Assembly (NCBI GenBank): GCA_036785325.1
Contig: JAXIVH010000006.1
Location: 166,001-230,000 of the forward strand
Direction: 5' to 3'
Length of the DNA stretch: 64,000 bases
DNA from: Urophycis tenuis
Lineage: Eukaryota; Chordata; Actinopteri; Gadiformes; Phycidae
Shown: in pieces, positions 11,020-23,161 of the stretch
Position numbering within the stretch: the stretch's first letter is position 1
Layout: the number at the start of each line of letters is the position of its first letter
Made by a program: the position numbers and the translations under genes
The notes under the pieces: model-generated
The model's database searches: none
Seen by the model: only the letters and a program-made list of their open reading frames with translations
What the model was told of the DNA's origin: nothing

Positions 11020-11199
11020 TGTAATGACCACTATGGAGACAGCGATGAAGTCTTTCATAGCAGGATGTTTTTTTTAATTCTCCAACACAACTTCAACATG
11101 TCTAGCGCCACCAGACCGGAAACCCAACAGGAAACGCGATCCCCACCGGAGCTCTCCCCAGATGTCCATCCCCTATCTCCCAAAGCTTGCGACATTACA
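11020..11199 (-). repeat. 5' LTR of the gypsy element
   Basis: On the - strand the segment starts TGTAATG and ends CATTACA, a 7-bp inverted end of the TG...CA type. One base after it comes TGGTGCCAGAAGTG, a good tRNA primer-binding site. gag begins about 260 bases further on. At 180 bp it is a short but acceptable gypsy LTR. No partner LTR was found near 7600. Confidence 0.7.
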
Positions 11200-11678
11200 G
11201 TATTATGTCAATCGAGAAGTATTGACATATCTCCGACCTGATTGCTATGTAACTGCCAATCAGGTTTATCTGTTTTTTTTTTGATTAACCAGTTTTTAAA
11301 CACAGCCATAGCTGTGTTTACTATACTGTGTACAATACTGTGTTTAGTGTTTATTTCATGTCTGTCTTCTCCAATTTTTACTATTTCTCTGTTGTCATTT
11401 TAGTACCATATAAAGTAGTATTAGTATGATAATAACAAAAGGTAAGACATACTGTTTGGTTGCAAACATTTGTCTAGTTTGTTGATTTTAGGTCACAGAA
11501 TGAGGCTGGTACTGTTGGACTCTGTGGAGTCTCAGCTTTCATAAGTCATATCGTTTGTGTAGATAGCATGACGTGAAAAAATAAAAAATGTAATTAGCAT
11601 TTTGAAACATAGCCTACACCATTGTGTGCTTCTACCAAAAGCAGACAACCAGCCATGTATAATGTATGCCATGTATGC
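11200..11678. other. Intronic DNA, no feature recognised
   Basis: AT-rich sequence between the gypsy LTR and a hAT-like end, with no open frame or repeat that I can name. Confidence 0.5.
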
Positions 11679-12225
11679 AGTGTTTCCCACACATTGACGA
11701 GACTATGGCGCACCGCCATAGTCTAATTTCGGTCGCCATAGTTTCAATATCCGCCCGGACCAGAGCTAGTGAGCGGAGCTGAGCGGTGTGAATATTCCGC
11801 TCCTCTCTCAGATGGCTGTTCTCTCGGCCGCTCCTCGCTCTAAATCGTGTCCGGCCGCTCCACTCATTTTCGCTCCCCGCTCCACTGAAATTGCTCCACG
11901 CTCGCTCCAATTTAAATGAGGGAGAAATAATCTACTACGAATTGCCACCTTAAACAGAAAACGTACATACTAAAGAACTAAGAGCAACGGCAATATAGTT
12001 CAGTCATAGAACATTTATTTTAAAAGATAGACAAGTGCAACAAGAAGACACGTTTGGATTTGGGCATGCCTCAGACTCGTGGTGTGAAAGGTATCGGAGC
12101 GACACTGGAGCGGAACAGAGCGGCCGCTCCGGCGTCTGAATAAAAAACCGCTCCACGCTGCAGCAACATTCCATCCACTCCTCGCTCGCTCGCGCTCCGC
12201 TCCGTTCACTCTGGCCCGGACTCAT
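11679..12225. mobile_element. hAT-like end and a GAGCGG-rich inverted-repeat element
   Basis: CAGTGTTTCCCACACATTGA at 11679 is a classic hAT terminal inverted repeat, but its partner end is missing. From about 11756 a different block begins: GGACCAGAGCTAGTGAGCGG is mirrored near 12220 by the inverse of GGGCCAGAGTGAACGGAGC. The interior is full of GAGCGG/CCGCTCC words on both strands. It looks like a second, non-coding inverted-repeat element sitting in the first. Short frames here are composition artefacts. Confidence 0.5.
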
Positions 12226-12239
12226 TTCACCTAGTTAAA

Positions 12240-13425
12240 TAGACTACACTAGCAGCTCAATGCCAACACAGGTGGGCTGCAGCGTTTAATATCCTCATGA
12301 CTGGATTGGCTCCCCAACGTTCTGTTTCCCCCCGTCGTCATGGCAAAGCGTCCTCGCGACCCCCCGCCCCCCCAGCTGCGCACTTGACAGTTCACTAGTA
12401 GTATAATGGCTCAGCGCTGTGTTTTAGTCATTTTTGTACAAATGCTTTCTGAAAACTCCTCAACCCCATTTAGTATGACACATTGTGTCATAAACATTCA
12501 TATCAGTACCAGCAGTTTGTAAGTAATTTGTCAGTAATTGATATGTCATAAATTGGTTCTCAAAATTCACCAGATTGATGCATTTAAATGAAATCTACTG
12601 AATTTTTACACACTGCATGTATGTATCTAGCCTAAAACCATGTGAGACATGGTCATGCTCAGTAGAAGAGTCCACGAGTCTCTTCAAGTATATGAGTTTA
12701 TTTTCAAGCTAAAAAATGTTCTGAAAGATGCATTGTTATGTCAAGAAAGAGTTTCGATTAGGACCCATTGTAATATATACAGGGGTCGTAACACATAAAT
12801 GCCCGAGGCTCAACAGATATTGATTCATAATTTTAACACCAGTGAAACAAGAACTACTGTAACAGTTTAAAGGTCTGCTTCTGTGAAAACCCGTTTAGTA
12901 CTTGTCCTTTTGACATACGATAGGTTACTCCGAGTTGCATATGCATGCCTGCTCCTGAAAATGTTCTTCTACCCCAATTGCATGCATTAGCCAATGTAAG
13001 AAAATACACGGAAAAACAAGCGAGTCAGAAAAGCCTTATGTTACCTTCTTCAGTCTGACGCTCCTAACCATAGTTGGAAGACACTGGTTTGCTGAATAAT
13101 TCTTTCACTTGGTTTGTTGCTAGTAACTAGCTCTAGGTGACCGGACCAACTCTGCTTAAAGAAGTAAGGATGCGGTACTGGTGTTCATGCAGAGGCAAAT
13201 TTATTTCTCCTTTGCAGCAGGAAATATAACACATAATGGGACCTTCTTACAATAACTATGCTGTAACTGAAAATACAAAAAACTATAAACTGGCTGTTGT
13301 CACCCATAGCATGAACAGTCATGTTACAAGTTCACGGTGCATTCACATCCATACACACTCTGAGTGCCGTTTCACCTGCGACAGCATCTATATGCCACAC
13401 CCACATGGCCACCATCTTTTCCACA
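12240..13425. other. Intronic DNA, no feature recognised
   Basis: No convincing coding or repeat end. A C-rich patch (12356-12373) and ordinary AT-rich sequence are all I see. Confidence 0.45.
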
Positions 13426-13767
13426 TTCAGACGGAGATTGTTGTCCTTGCACCACGTAGCCAGCCTGTTCACCTCACTCCTGTAGATTGTCTCATCGCCG
13501 TTGTTGATGAGACCCACCACAGTCGTGTCATCCGCAAACTTGATAAAGATGTTGGAGCTGGATGTTGGTGTGCAGTCATGGGTCAGCAGTGTGAAGAGGA
13601 GGGGGCTAAGCACACATCCTTGGGGGGCCCCCCGTGTTCAATGTGATGGTGCTGGAGGTGCTGCTGCCGACCCGAACTGCCTGTGGTCTCCCCGTCAGGA
13701 AGTCCAGCAGCCAGTTGCACAAGGAGGTGTTGAGTCCCAGCTGGTCCAGTTTGTGAATGAGCTGCTC

Positions 13768-14158
13768 CCCCCCCCACCCCCCCAAGGACATACACCCCTG
13801 CCCACCCAATACCTGGACCCCTCACCCCCCTGGACATATTATTTATGGAAATGTTATTTATTGTATTATTTATTCTTAACTGCCGTTGCCCCCCCCACCC
13901 CCATATCCATACAATCCGCATTCATCTGTTGTACCTCGACAATCACTACCTCCACTTGCACTGTTTACCGTCACTTTAATAACTACTGCCACTTTTCCTG
14001 TTTTTCAATATTGCACTCTGCACCTTAATCTGCATTTCAACCTGCACCTTAATCACTCATTTGCACTTCTGGTTAGAACGCCAACTGCATTTCGTTGTCC
14101 CTGTACTTGTACTCAGCACAATGACATTAAAGTTTAATATAATCTAATCTAATCTAGA
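13768..14158 (+). mobile_element. LINE 3' UTR fragment inserted in the opposite direction
   Basis: A C-rich start, then repeated short TTGCAC-containing phrases and the ending TTCGTTGTCCCTGTACTTGT, ACAATGACATTAAAGTTTAA and (TAATC)n. This is the usual 3' end of a 5'-truncated fish LINE copy. It interrupts the RT of the antisense LINE at 13430-16465. Confidence 0.75.
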
Positions 14159-14159
14159 C

Positions 14160-14412
14160 TATAGATCTAGAAACTTAATTTCCTCATCTTTGATTGCCTA
14201 CTTACAAAAAAACTAGGAGAAAATGGTCCAACGACTGAGCAAGATAGGAAATTTGGCGGCCATTTTTATATGCAAATTAGAAGGTCAAAAATTCACAATT
14301 TCGCTTGTGTACCAGTTTTTTGTGGATTCAGCACCCTTGAAATATGTAAAGTAGGCCGGTTCCCGACTTGTACCCATAAATGCTCCTCACTATCACTTTT
14401 TGGATACATCCC
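14160..14412. other. Unidentified insertion in the LINE reverse transcriptase
   Basis: The RT frame stops matching its family at 14412 (just after IIPQHSI) and resumes only beyond the LINE 3' end at about 13768. These 250 bases belong to neither and have no end signals that I recognise. Confidence 0.45.
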
Positions 14413-16727
14413 GTCTATACTATGCTGGGGGATGATTGTATTGAATGCTGAGCTGAGGTTGATGAACAGCATTCTGACATATGAGTCTTTGGTATCCAAG
14501 TGGGTGAGGGCAGAGTAGAGGGCAGAGGAGATGGCATCATCGGTCGAACGGTTGGACCGATATGCGAACTGGAAAGGGTCCAGGGTGGGGGGAAGGGCAG
14601 ACTTGATGTGGTGCATGACTAACCGCTTGAAGCACTTCATGAGTATGGGAGTGAGTGTGACTGGGCGGTAGTCATTGTGGCAGGAGGGAGACGACTTTTT
14701 CAGCACCGGGATGATGGTGGTGGCTTTGAGGCACATGGGGACAACAGCCTGGCTCAGCGAGGTGTTGAAGATGTCTGTGAAGACATCTATGAGCTCCTCA
14801 GCACAGTCCTTCAGTACACGACCAGGATGTTGTCGGGACCAGAGGCTTTCCGTGGGTTCGTCCCTCCGAGGGATAGCCTCACGCTATCTGTGGATAGTGT
14901 CAACACTTGGTCACCGGGAGGGGGTGGGGTCTTCTGTGCCGGGGTGCTGTTGTCTGCCTCAAAGCGGGCGAAGAAGTCATTGAGCTCGTTCAGCAGAAGG
15001 GTGGAACTGTCGCAGGTCTGTGGAGAGGGCTTGTAGTCTATTATGGTTTGGATCCGTCGCCACAGGTTCCTGGTGTCTCCGCTGTTGCTAAAGCGGTCGG
15101 CGATCCTCCTGGAGTACCATCTCTTGGCCTTCCTGATGCCTCGTGCCAGGTTGGCCCTGGCTGCCTTCAGGCCCACCTCGTCTCCAGCTCTGAAGGCGGT
15201 GTTCCGAGCCCTCAGGAGTCTGTAGACTTTCCCTGTCAGCCATGGCTTCTGGTTGGCCCGAATGCGGATGTTCTTGGTGACCTTGACGTCATCAACTCCT
15301 GGAGGTCTGTGATGTTATTGTAGGGGGCTGCCCGTCTGAACATGCTCCAGTTGGTGATGAGGAATCAGTCCTGGAGTGTCTCTGAAGACCCCTCAGGCCA
15401 CACACGTACCTCATTTGTTGTTGGTCTGATGACTTTAACCAGGGGTCTGTATGCGAGCATTAATATAGTGGTGGTGTGGTCTGAGGCTCCTAGGTGGGGC
15501 AGGGGGAGGGCTTTGTAGGCCCCTCTATGTGTGGTGTAAACATTGTCCAGGATTATTTGCAGGTTATTGCCACGTGTGGGAAAGTTTATGTGTCCATGGA
15601 GTTGTGGAAACACGCTCTTGGGGTTTGCATGATTGAAATCCCCAGCCAGGATGAGGAAAGCATCAGGGTGGGCTGTCTGCTGCTCACTGATGTGCTGGTA
15701 GAGTTCATACAGTGCCTCGCTCCTGTTGTTGTTGGAACCAGGGGGGATGTATATTGTTACCAGCAATATGGCACTAAATTCCCTCGGCAGGTAGAATGGC
15801 CGGCATTTAATAACCATAAACTCCACCAGTGTTGAGCAGTGTGTGCAAACCACAGCAGCGTCGCGGCACCAGGCATCACTGATGTAAACACAGAGTCCCC
15901 GCGATGGCGGCTAGCTCCCCGGACGGACGAGCGCTCTGTTCGTCCGGTAGTTGAATGGCACAGTCCGGGACACTGTCAGTAAGCCATGTTTCCACAAAAA
16001 CAAAGGCACAACAGTCACTCACAGTCTTGGTGGATGTCCGGAGTAGACGGATGTAATCCAGTTTATTGTCCAGCGATCGTACGTTGGCCAGTACGATCGT
16101 AGGGATAGCCGGCCGATGAGGGCTAGCCGCTAGCCTAGCCCGGATACCTCCGCGCTTGCCCCTCTTCTGGTTCCTCATATTCCACTTGTGGCGCCTCCAC
16201 TGGTGGCTGGTTGCAGGAGTGGGGGTCGGTGTTTGAGTAGGCCGCTGGAGCAGATTGCAGTCGCGTAGTATTTCCGCGTCTGCTGGATTTATGTTTGTAG
16301 TTCTGCCAATGGCGAGCAGAAACTCACGGGAGTATGTGCGTCTTGGGACAGATGGACGTGACGATGACGGACATGTGCACGTATGTACACCACACAAAAA
16401 ACATAAAAACACTGATTCGACAGGAGAGAGAGGAGCAGTAAAAAAACAGAGTATAAACATTAAACAATAAATAGATTTACCTAAATTGAGATAAAATTAT
16501 ATGACAGCTCTTAGAATAAGATCAAATGAAAACCTACTATATACATACAGAATAATCATCCTATTGAAGATGAACTGTGCAATTGGTCGATGAGTCTGAC
16601 TGAGGTGTAAATATACATATAAATGTGCAAAGTAAATATGCAAATGTGCAAAATGTGCAAATGTACAGGATTTCACAGGTAATGTAAGAAGGCATGTATG
16701 AAGAGATAAATAACAACGGTTTAATAG

Positions 16728-18418
16728 TAGTAATAATTCATTTTATTTGTATAGCGCTTTTCAGAGACCCAAAGTCGCTTACAAAATGGAACAAAGAACA
16801 AAGAAAGATGACAGTACCACATATATACATACATACAGAGATACATACATACACAAGACAAGACATAAGGACAGGACAGGAGCAATAGGAGTCGAATGGG
16901 CCGAGGTGCAGGGGAGAGTGGCGGGGTGGGATGAGGGTGTGGTGGGGCATGAGGTGGGGAGAGGGGCAAGGGAGGGGATTGTTAGGGTTATGGATAGGGG
17001 AGGTTTTAGGCTTGTGAGAAGAGGTATGTTTTTAAACAGCATTTGAATGTGGGAAGAGAGCGGGTGTCACGAACAGATTGGGGAGTTCCAGAGTCGGGGT
17101 GCTGCTGAGGAGAAGGCTCTGTCGCCGAAGGTTTTGAGTCTTGATGGTTTAGCGATCAGAGTGAGTGTGGAGGAGGATCGGAGGGCTCGGGAGGGTCGAT
17201 TAGGGGTGAGGAGATCTGACAGGTAGGACGGGGCTAGGTGGAGAGCTTTAAAAGTCAGGAGGAGTATTTTGAAGGTGATGCGTTGTTTGATGGGGAGCCA
17301 GTGAAGAGTGGAGAGGACAGGAGTGATGTGATCACGGGACCGGGTGTGGGTAAGGAGGCGAGCAGCAGAGTTTTGGACCAATTGGAGTCTATGGAGGGAG
17401 TGAGAGGTGATGCCAGTGAGGAGGGAGTTGCAGTAGTCCAGACGTGAGGAAATGAAGGCTTGGATGAGGGATTCGGCAGCAGAGGGGGAGAGGCAGAGTC
17501 TGTTCTGGGCGATGCGGCGGAGGTGAAAGTATGCGGTCTTGATGATGGAGCTGACATGGGGAACAAAGGAGAGAGTGGGGTCCAGGATGACGCCAAGGTT
17601 GCGTGCCAGGGGGGAAGGGGGTGATCGTCGAGGTGCCGATGGTGAGAGAAACGGGACCAGTTTTGTTGAGGGTGGATTTGGTGCCTATGAAAAGTAGTTC
17701 TGTTTTGTCACTGTTTAGTTGGAGGAAATTGTAGGTCAACCATGATTTTATAGTGGAGATGCAGGTTTCAATGTGGCTGAGGGGAGGGTTTTGGGTGGAT
17801 TTGGTGCTGATGTATATCTAGGTGTCGTCGGCATAGCAGTGGAAGTCCAGGTTGTGTTTGCGGATGATGTGACCAAGGGGGAAAAGCTAGCAGATGAAGA
17901 GCAGGGGGCCAAGGACTGAACCCTGGGAGACCCCCTGCGTAACAGGAGAGAGGGTGGATGAATGGCCAGAGAGAGAGACGAACTGTTGCGTGTTTGTGAG
18001 GTAGGAAGTGAGCCAATCTAGTGTGGTGCCCTCAACACCCAGCTGGCGCAGCCTTGCCAGGAGGATGGTGTGGTTGACCGTGTCGAAGGCTGCGCTGAGG
18101 TCCAGTAGTAGCAGGATGTTGAGGGCACCGGAGTCTGCAGAGATGAGGAGGTCATTGATGACTTTGACGAGTGCAGTTTCAGTGCTGTGGAGTGGGCGGA
18201 AACCAGACTGGAGGGGTTCATAGAGGTTGTTTGACTGGAGGTGAGTATGGAGTTGGGCGGCGACAATGCGCTCAAGTGTTTTGGAGAAAAATGGCAGGTT
18301 GGAGATGGGGCGGTAGTTGGAGAGGTTGGCTGGACCCAAGGTGGGCTTTTTGAGGATGGGGGTGATGGAGGCAAGTTTGAAGACAGAGGGAACAAGACCG
18401 GTTTAAGCAACAGTCCTG
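16728..18418 (-). mobile_element. L2-type LINE, RT to 3' end
   Basis: Reverse transcriptase motifs in order: NLSNYRPISNLPFFSKTLER, LQSGFRPLHSTETALVKV, LLLLDLSAAFDTVNHTILL, TQGVSQGSVLGPLLF. The typical C-terminal block follows (LSTLHWLPIKQRITFKILL, PSRLKTFGDRAFSSAAPRLW). The 3' end is the L2-like AAGCGACTTTGGGTCTCTGA, AGCGCTATACAAATAAAATG, then ATT-type repeats. It is 5'-truncated at about 18418, where it abuts another LINE. Frames are broken, including at the catalytic YXDD region. Confidence 0.9.
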
Positions 18419-18439
18419 AGGTGTGGGGTGTGGTGTTTA

Positions 18440-21305
18440 GACCATTATCAGGAGGTGTTGGGGCTTTCGAGACGTTGGGAGCGGGTGGTTGAGGTGTTTC
18501 TGATAGCTGAAGGGATGAAAAAGCCCCTCAAGCGCTTTGAGGCACGTGGTTGAGTGAGCCTGTGGCTGAACATGCTCCTAAGTTGCCTCAGCTCGGCATA
18601 GAGAGGGTGAGAGGGATTGTCCAGGATCGCCTGCAGCTTTCCCCTCATCCTCCTCTCAGTTGCAGCCTCCACACCGTCCAGCTTCATCCCCACCACAGAG
18701 CTAGCCATCCTCACCAGCTTATTCAGCTTGCTGGCTCCACCGCTCCCAATGCCTCCTCCCCAGCAAACTACAGCGAAGAATGATACTGGTGATACTGGCT
18801 ACCACAGACTGGAAGAACATCCGTAGCAGCCTAGTGCACACATTGAAAGATCTGAGCCTCCTCAGGAAGAACAGCCTACTCTGTCCCTTCCTGTAGAGGG
18901 CCTCATTGTTGTCCGACCAGTCCAGTTTATTGTTCAGGTGCACCCCAAGGAACTTACAGGTATCCATCATCTCCACCTCCTCCCCATTTATGGAAACCGG
19001 TACCGGGGGGCTCTTTCTGCGCCGGAAGTCCACCACCAGCTCCTTGGTTTTCCCGGTGTTGAGCTGAAGGTGGTTCCCGTCACACCATCCCACAAAGTTC
19101 TTAACTAGTTCCCTGTACTCCTCCTCCCTATTGTCTGTGATGCATCCAACAATGGAGGAGTCATCAGAGAACTTCTGCAGGTGGCATGTTCGGGAGTTGT
19201 AGCAGAAATCCGAGGTGTAGAAGGTGAATAAGCATGGTGAAAGTACAGTCCCCTGGGATGTGCCAGTGTTGCTTGTCACCATGTCTGACAAGCAGTGTTG
19301 CAACCTGACATACTGTGGCCTGTCCATGAGGTAGTTCGTAATCTATGCCACCATGTCAGGATCCACCTGCATCACCAGAAGCTTCTCAGCCAGCCAGCAG
19401 GTGGATGATGGCATCCTCCACGCCGATGTGGGTCTGGTACGCAAACTGCAGAGGGTCCAGGCAGTCACGCACCATGGCCTGAGGTGCTCCAGAACCAACC
19501 TCTCGAAGGTCTTCATGACGTGTGACGTTAGAGCCACAGGTCTGAAGTCCCTTGTAGCGTTGGCACGACCCTCCGGCACAGGGACTACGCATAGAGGCCG
19601 AAAAGATGCGTGAACACTCCTGCCAGCTGCTCCGCACAGATCTTGAGCACCCTCGGGCTGATGTCGTCGGGTCCTCTGGCCTTGTTTGACCTGATCCTTG
19701 TGAGCTGTCATCACACGTGGCTGGTGTTGATGTTTTGGGTTGTTATTACTGGGGTCGCAGGAATAGTAGGGGGTGTGGTGAGGGGATGACTGTCCTCTGG
19801 GCTGGACATTGGTCCAGCCTCCCTGTGAGTGTGGAATGGGAGAGAGAGATAGGGTGGTGCTGGTAGGGGAGGTGCAAAAGCTGCCATGCCCGGGTCTTGT
19901 GGTACAGCAGGGAGATGAATAGTGCAGGAGGGGGGATGGGGTATTGATCTGGCCCCAGTTGGTTAGTCAAATCTGTTAAAAAACAGGTTTAACTTGTCGG
20001 CCCATTCTTTGTCCCCTCCTGTGATCCTCCAGCAGTTTTCATGCCAGTGATGGTTCTCACCCCTGCCCACATCTCTCGGGGGTTGTTCTGCTGCAGCTTC
20101 CCCTCTATTATGTTTCTGTAGCAGTCTTTAGCCCTCCTCAGTTCCCTCCTCATCTCTCTTTGTATTTCCCTCTGTGTGTCCTCATTGTCTCCTGCCATGA
20201 AGGCTATCCTCTTCCGGTTCAACAGGACTTTGATGTCCCTGTTCATCCAGGGTTTGCTGTTGGGGAAGCAGCGGACCTTCTTGGTAGGGACAACACTCTC
20301 CTCACAGAACTTTATATAGTCCGTGACGCATTGAGTGAGACCCTCAATATCGTCGCTGTAGTCTTCCTGAAACATCCCCCAGTCTGTTGTCCTGTAGCAC
20401 TCCCTCAGGGCCTCCTCAGCCTCCTCAGACCACTGCTGCACAGTCCTGGTGGTAATGGGCTGTCTCCTCACAAGAGGCTTGTATATAGGAGACAGTAGTA
20501 TCAAGCAGTGGTCTGATTTGGCCAGGGGGGGGGAAGGTCTGTTGCACTGTAAGCCTCCTTAACATTGGCATACAGTAAGTCCAAAGTCTTATCTCCTCTG
20601 GTGCTGCAGGTCACATGCTGGGTGAAGTCAGTCAGTGTCTTTGATATGTTTACATGGTTAAAGTCACCTTTTACTATAATAAGAGCGTTGGAATGCCTAG
20701 TCTGCAGTTCTGCGACGGTGGAATGAATGACGTCACAAGCCCGCGCCACCAAAGCCGATGGTGGAGTGTAAACAATAACAACAATGGCTGCCGAAAACTC
20801 ACGGGGCAGATGCATGTGCATGTGATTTCCTTCGTGGTAACATGTTCCAGGTTGCACCATTTGGAGTTAACAAAGACGGCAAGTCCGCCACCTGACTTCT
20901 TACCGCTCTGTTTGTCTCTGTCCGCCCGAACTACCGTGAAGCCGGCTAGTTCCACTGAGCAGTCTGGTATATTCCCGTTCAGCCATGTCTCCGTCAGGCA
21001 CAACACACTGCACTTCCGGGACTCACACTGTCCGGTAATGAGGGCTGATAGTTTGTCCATCTTGTTAGGCAGTGAGCGTACATTCCCCATGATAACCGAG
21101 GGAAGACGGGGCTTGTGTCACCACCTCCTCCTTGTTCCTCACCATGGCTCCTGCTCTAGTCCCACGCCGCTTTTTCCTCAGCTCCCTCGGGATCCCCTTC
21201 AGGTACACCATTGGTCGATCCCAGAGCTGGAGGAGCTCGTCCTGTGAGTAGGCGCCAGCGCATTGTTGTTGTTGTTTAGTGGTCGTGGTGATCGTCCCGC
21301 ACATT
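18440..21305 (-). mobile_element. LINE (CR1/Rex1-like), nearly full length but broken
   Basis: Read right to left: a leader (LLQLWDRPMVYLKGIPRELR), endonuclease (GNVRSLPNKMDKLSALITG, CLTETWLNGNIPDCSVELAG, REFSAAIVVIVYTPPSA), linker (NSKPWMNRDIKVLLNRKR), RT (DFRPVALTSHVMKTFERLVL, DPLQFAYQT, FSDDSSIVGCI with an SDD variant of the catalytic box, KTKELVVDFRR, KFLGVHLNNKLDW) and the C-terminal tail (LRGFFIPSAIRNT). At least four frameshifts or stops separate these pieces. The first Asp of the usual FADD/FSDD box is replaced by Ser, which also occurs in this family. Confidence 0.88.
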
Positions 21306-21509
21306 CTTGTTATTGTACAACCGTTTAAGAGCCCTATATATAGTGCCTACGTATTTACAAAGCCTAATGCTTTGCTAAAGTTCTGAAAGTACTACGTGGA
21401 TTAAAAGTTTTAAAAAAGGAAATAGGAAAAGGGGATCGGGAGCTGCTGTGTCGGGCTGCCACTCGCTGCGGCGCTGGAACTGGAAGTAGCTAACATCAAG
21501 TTAACATGA

Positions 21510-21765
21510 AAGATAAAGTTTGTGTCTGTGTTATTTGTGGCAATAAAACATCAACATTGCCTTGCCCAAGAATGAAGAGTTGAGGAAGAAACATTTGTAA
21601 TTTATCTTTGAAACATCGCCAGTGAAGTACAATGCGCTTTTAGTTCTGTGCTCTAATCATTTCAACCACAGTGTCTTTTCTAATGTCGGTGCCTAAAGTA
21701 GTGCTTCTGCCTCGAGGTTGTTGTTAAAACCTGGATCTGTACCTGTTAAAAGGTAGTTTGTCGAG
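21510..21765 (+). pseudogene. Degenerate THAP-type zinc-finger remnant
   Basis: Across frameshifts the text reads VCVICGNKTST, then LCSNHFNHSVFSNVG. The first pair of Cys, the roughly 50-residue gap and the C-x2-H pair followed by F match the THAP C2CH pattern. The same pattern is better preserved at 24.2-25.6 kb and 44.9 kb. In those copies it belongs to TTAA-flanked transposons, and this is probably a third relic. Confidence 0.45.
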
Positions 21766-21769
21766 GGTC

Positions 21770-22960
21770 TTAGGGTTTGGCACAAATGGCAGAAGTCAGG
21801 CAGAAATGGCATAAATGATGATTTTTATTTTCTATGACCAAAAGGTAGGAATCATCCAGTGCAAAATCATCAGAAAAATTAGAACAACGAAAAGAAAAGG
21901 GAAATAATAGGAACAAAAATACTTGGTGAATGAAACAAAATGGCTATGGCTATAATCAGCCAGAAACAAGAGCACCAGATGCTACAATGCAAACCTTTAG
22001 CAAGGTTTCACACAACCCTTTCAGTGCTATAGGAAGCAGCAAGCAGTTCATTACTCCTGCTCCTTGAGAGTCCCCGTCCAAATGACACTCAACCCTTTTT
22101 AAGCACTTGGCGAAGTCCACCCCTAATTAGTAACTACCATTACTCAATACACAGGCAGGGGTGTTTACTCATGACATCGCAAATACATATCAAACACAGT
22201 TAAAAGGGTACCGGTACACAATATCAACGCATTAGGTCTACTTAATAATATCACTGCATGGACACATGCCATTACATACAAATAACCTGGTAGAAAAACA
22301 ATAATTGATTTGCAAGTGCGTCCTTCGCGAACACGCCCTTCCTTATAGCTATAAGCACTATAAGCACCAGGAAATCGCCAGCCATCGCGACGGTGAGAGG
22401 TTGTACTTTGAAACCCAAAATACACAAGCTACGTACAATACACATATTTACTTATCGTATTAAATATGTACAGGCTTTGCAGATTCTGAATCAATGTTTA
22501 TTTTACCGAGACAAAACAGAGTTTTGCCGTGAATGAATTAAATGGAGTTCAATGAATGAACGTGAATGTGTGGGAAAAAGTTTGGTGCGATTCAACGTCA
22601 TGTATGCATCCATCGGTTAAACACACAAACTCAACCCAACACAAAACACAGTCCATGGTAATGAATATTAATAGCTTTTAAGCACATGTGCCTTATGAAC
22701 ACAAGTCCATTGTTTAAAAATACTGCATGTAGAAGTTTGGTGCGGCCATTATATGGTCGCGTGAGGACGCGCAAATAGCCGCGGCGTCACAGTACCGTCA
22801 CAAAGATTTACCAGCAGCTCACAGTCTGTGAGTTAAAAATAAACTTCTCTGGCGCAATTCCCGCAAGTGCACCTAGTAAAATGTAGGTAGGTAGGTGTGT
22901 TTGTTTAGAACATTTAAATCTTTATATTTGGTGGGCTATGCCTGAATGTTTTTTTCCAAC
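21770..22960. other. Intronic DNA, no feature recognised
   Basis: No long frame and no recognisable repeat end. Sequence composition is ordinary. Confidence 0.45.
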
Positions 22961-22966
22961 TGTTTA

Positions 22967-23161
22967 TTAGAAGTCTACTACTTGAAAGCATGATGACGAT
23001 CGCCACAAACCTTCAACTCTATTAGGGGAAAATTTAAGTTGACACACTTCTGAAATGTTCATTGACAAACGATCAGGAAGTGGTTCTTGTGCTATCTCTT
23101 CTTCCTCCTCGAATTCAGGATCAAACACATAAGGCTGTATCTCCAAAGACATTTTGTACAT
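22967..23161 (-). pseudogene. Short acidic ORF, possible P2X7-like repeat fragment
   Basis: 64 codons starting MSLEIQPYVFDPEFEEEEEI. The phrase IQPYxFxPE followed by an acidic run resembles the start of P2X7-tail-like proteins that are multicopy in fishes, as I remember them. The Cys-rich WCxCG block expected next is absent. It lies next to a THAP-bearing transposon but outside its ends, so a link is only a guess. Confidence 0.25.

Larger units (their letters stand above)
7610..11199 (-). mobile_element. Ty3/gypsy retrotransposon, 5' LTR to integrase start, broken
   Basis: Read right to left, the order is: 5' LTR (11199-11020), tRNA primer site, gag, a protease with the DTAS active-site motif (about 9500), reverse transcriptase, RNase H, and the zinc-binding start of integrase (CDTCTSQKGPA, about 7625). 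The element stops there, with no integrase core and no 3' LTR, so the 3' end is lost. Several stops and frameshifts split the reading frames. It lies antisense inside the 20.4-kb snph intron and is interrupted by a SINE in gag. Confidence 0.9.
13430..16465 (-). mobile_element. LINE (Rex1/CR1-like): endonuclease and RT remnant, twice interrupted
   Basis: Read right to left, there is a leader, then an AP endonuclease start (ANVRSLDNKLDYIRLLR, ETWLTDSVPDCAIQL), endonuclease core (ILAGDFNHANPKSVFPQL, LGASDHTTTILML), and reverse transcriptase (NDYRPVTLTPILMKCFKRL, DPFQFAYRSNRSTDDAI, FINLSSAFNTIIPQ, then LLFTLLTHDCTPTSS and FADDTTVVGLI with the ADD catalytic box). Stops and frameshifts are frequent. 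The RT is interrupted between 14412 and about 13768 by two foreign pieces, and the 3' end is truncated near 13430. Confidence 0.88.
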
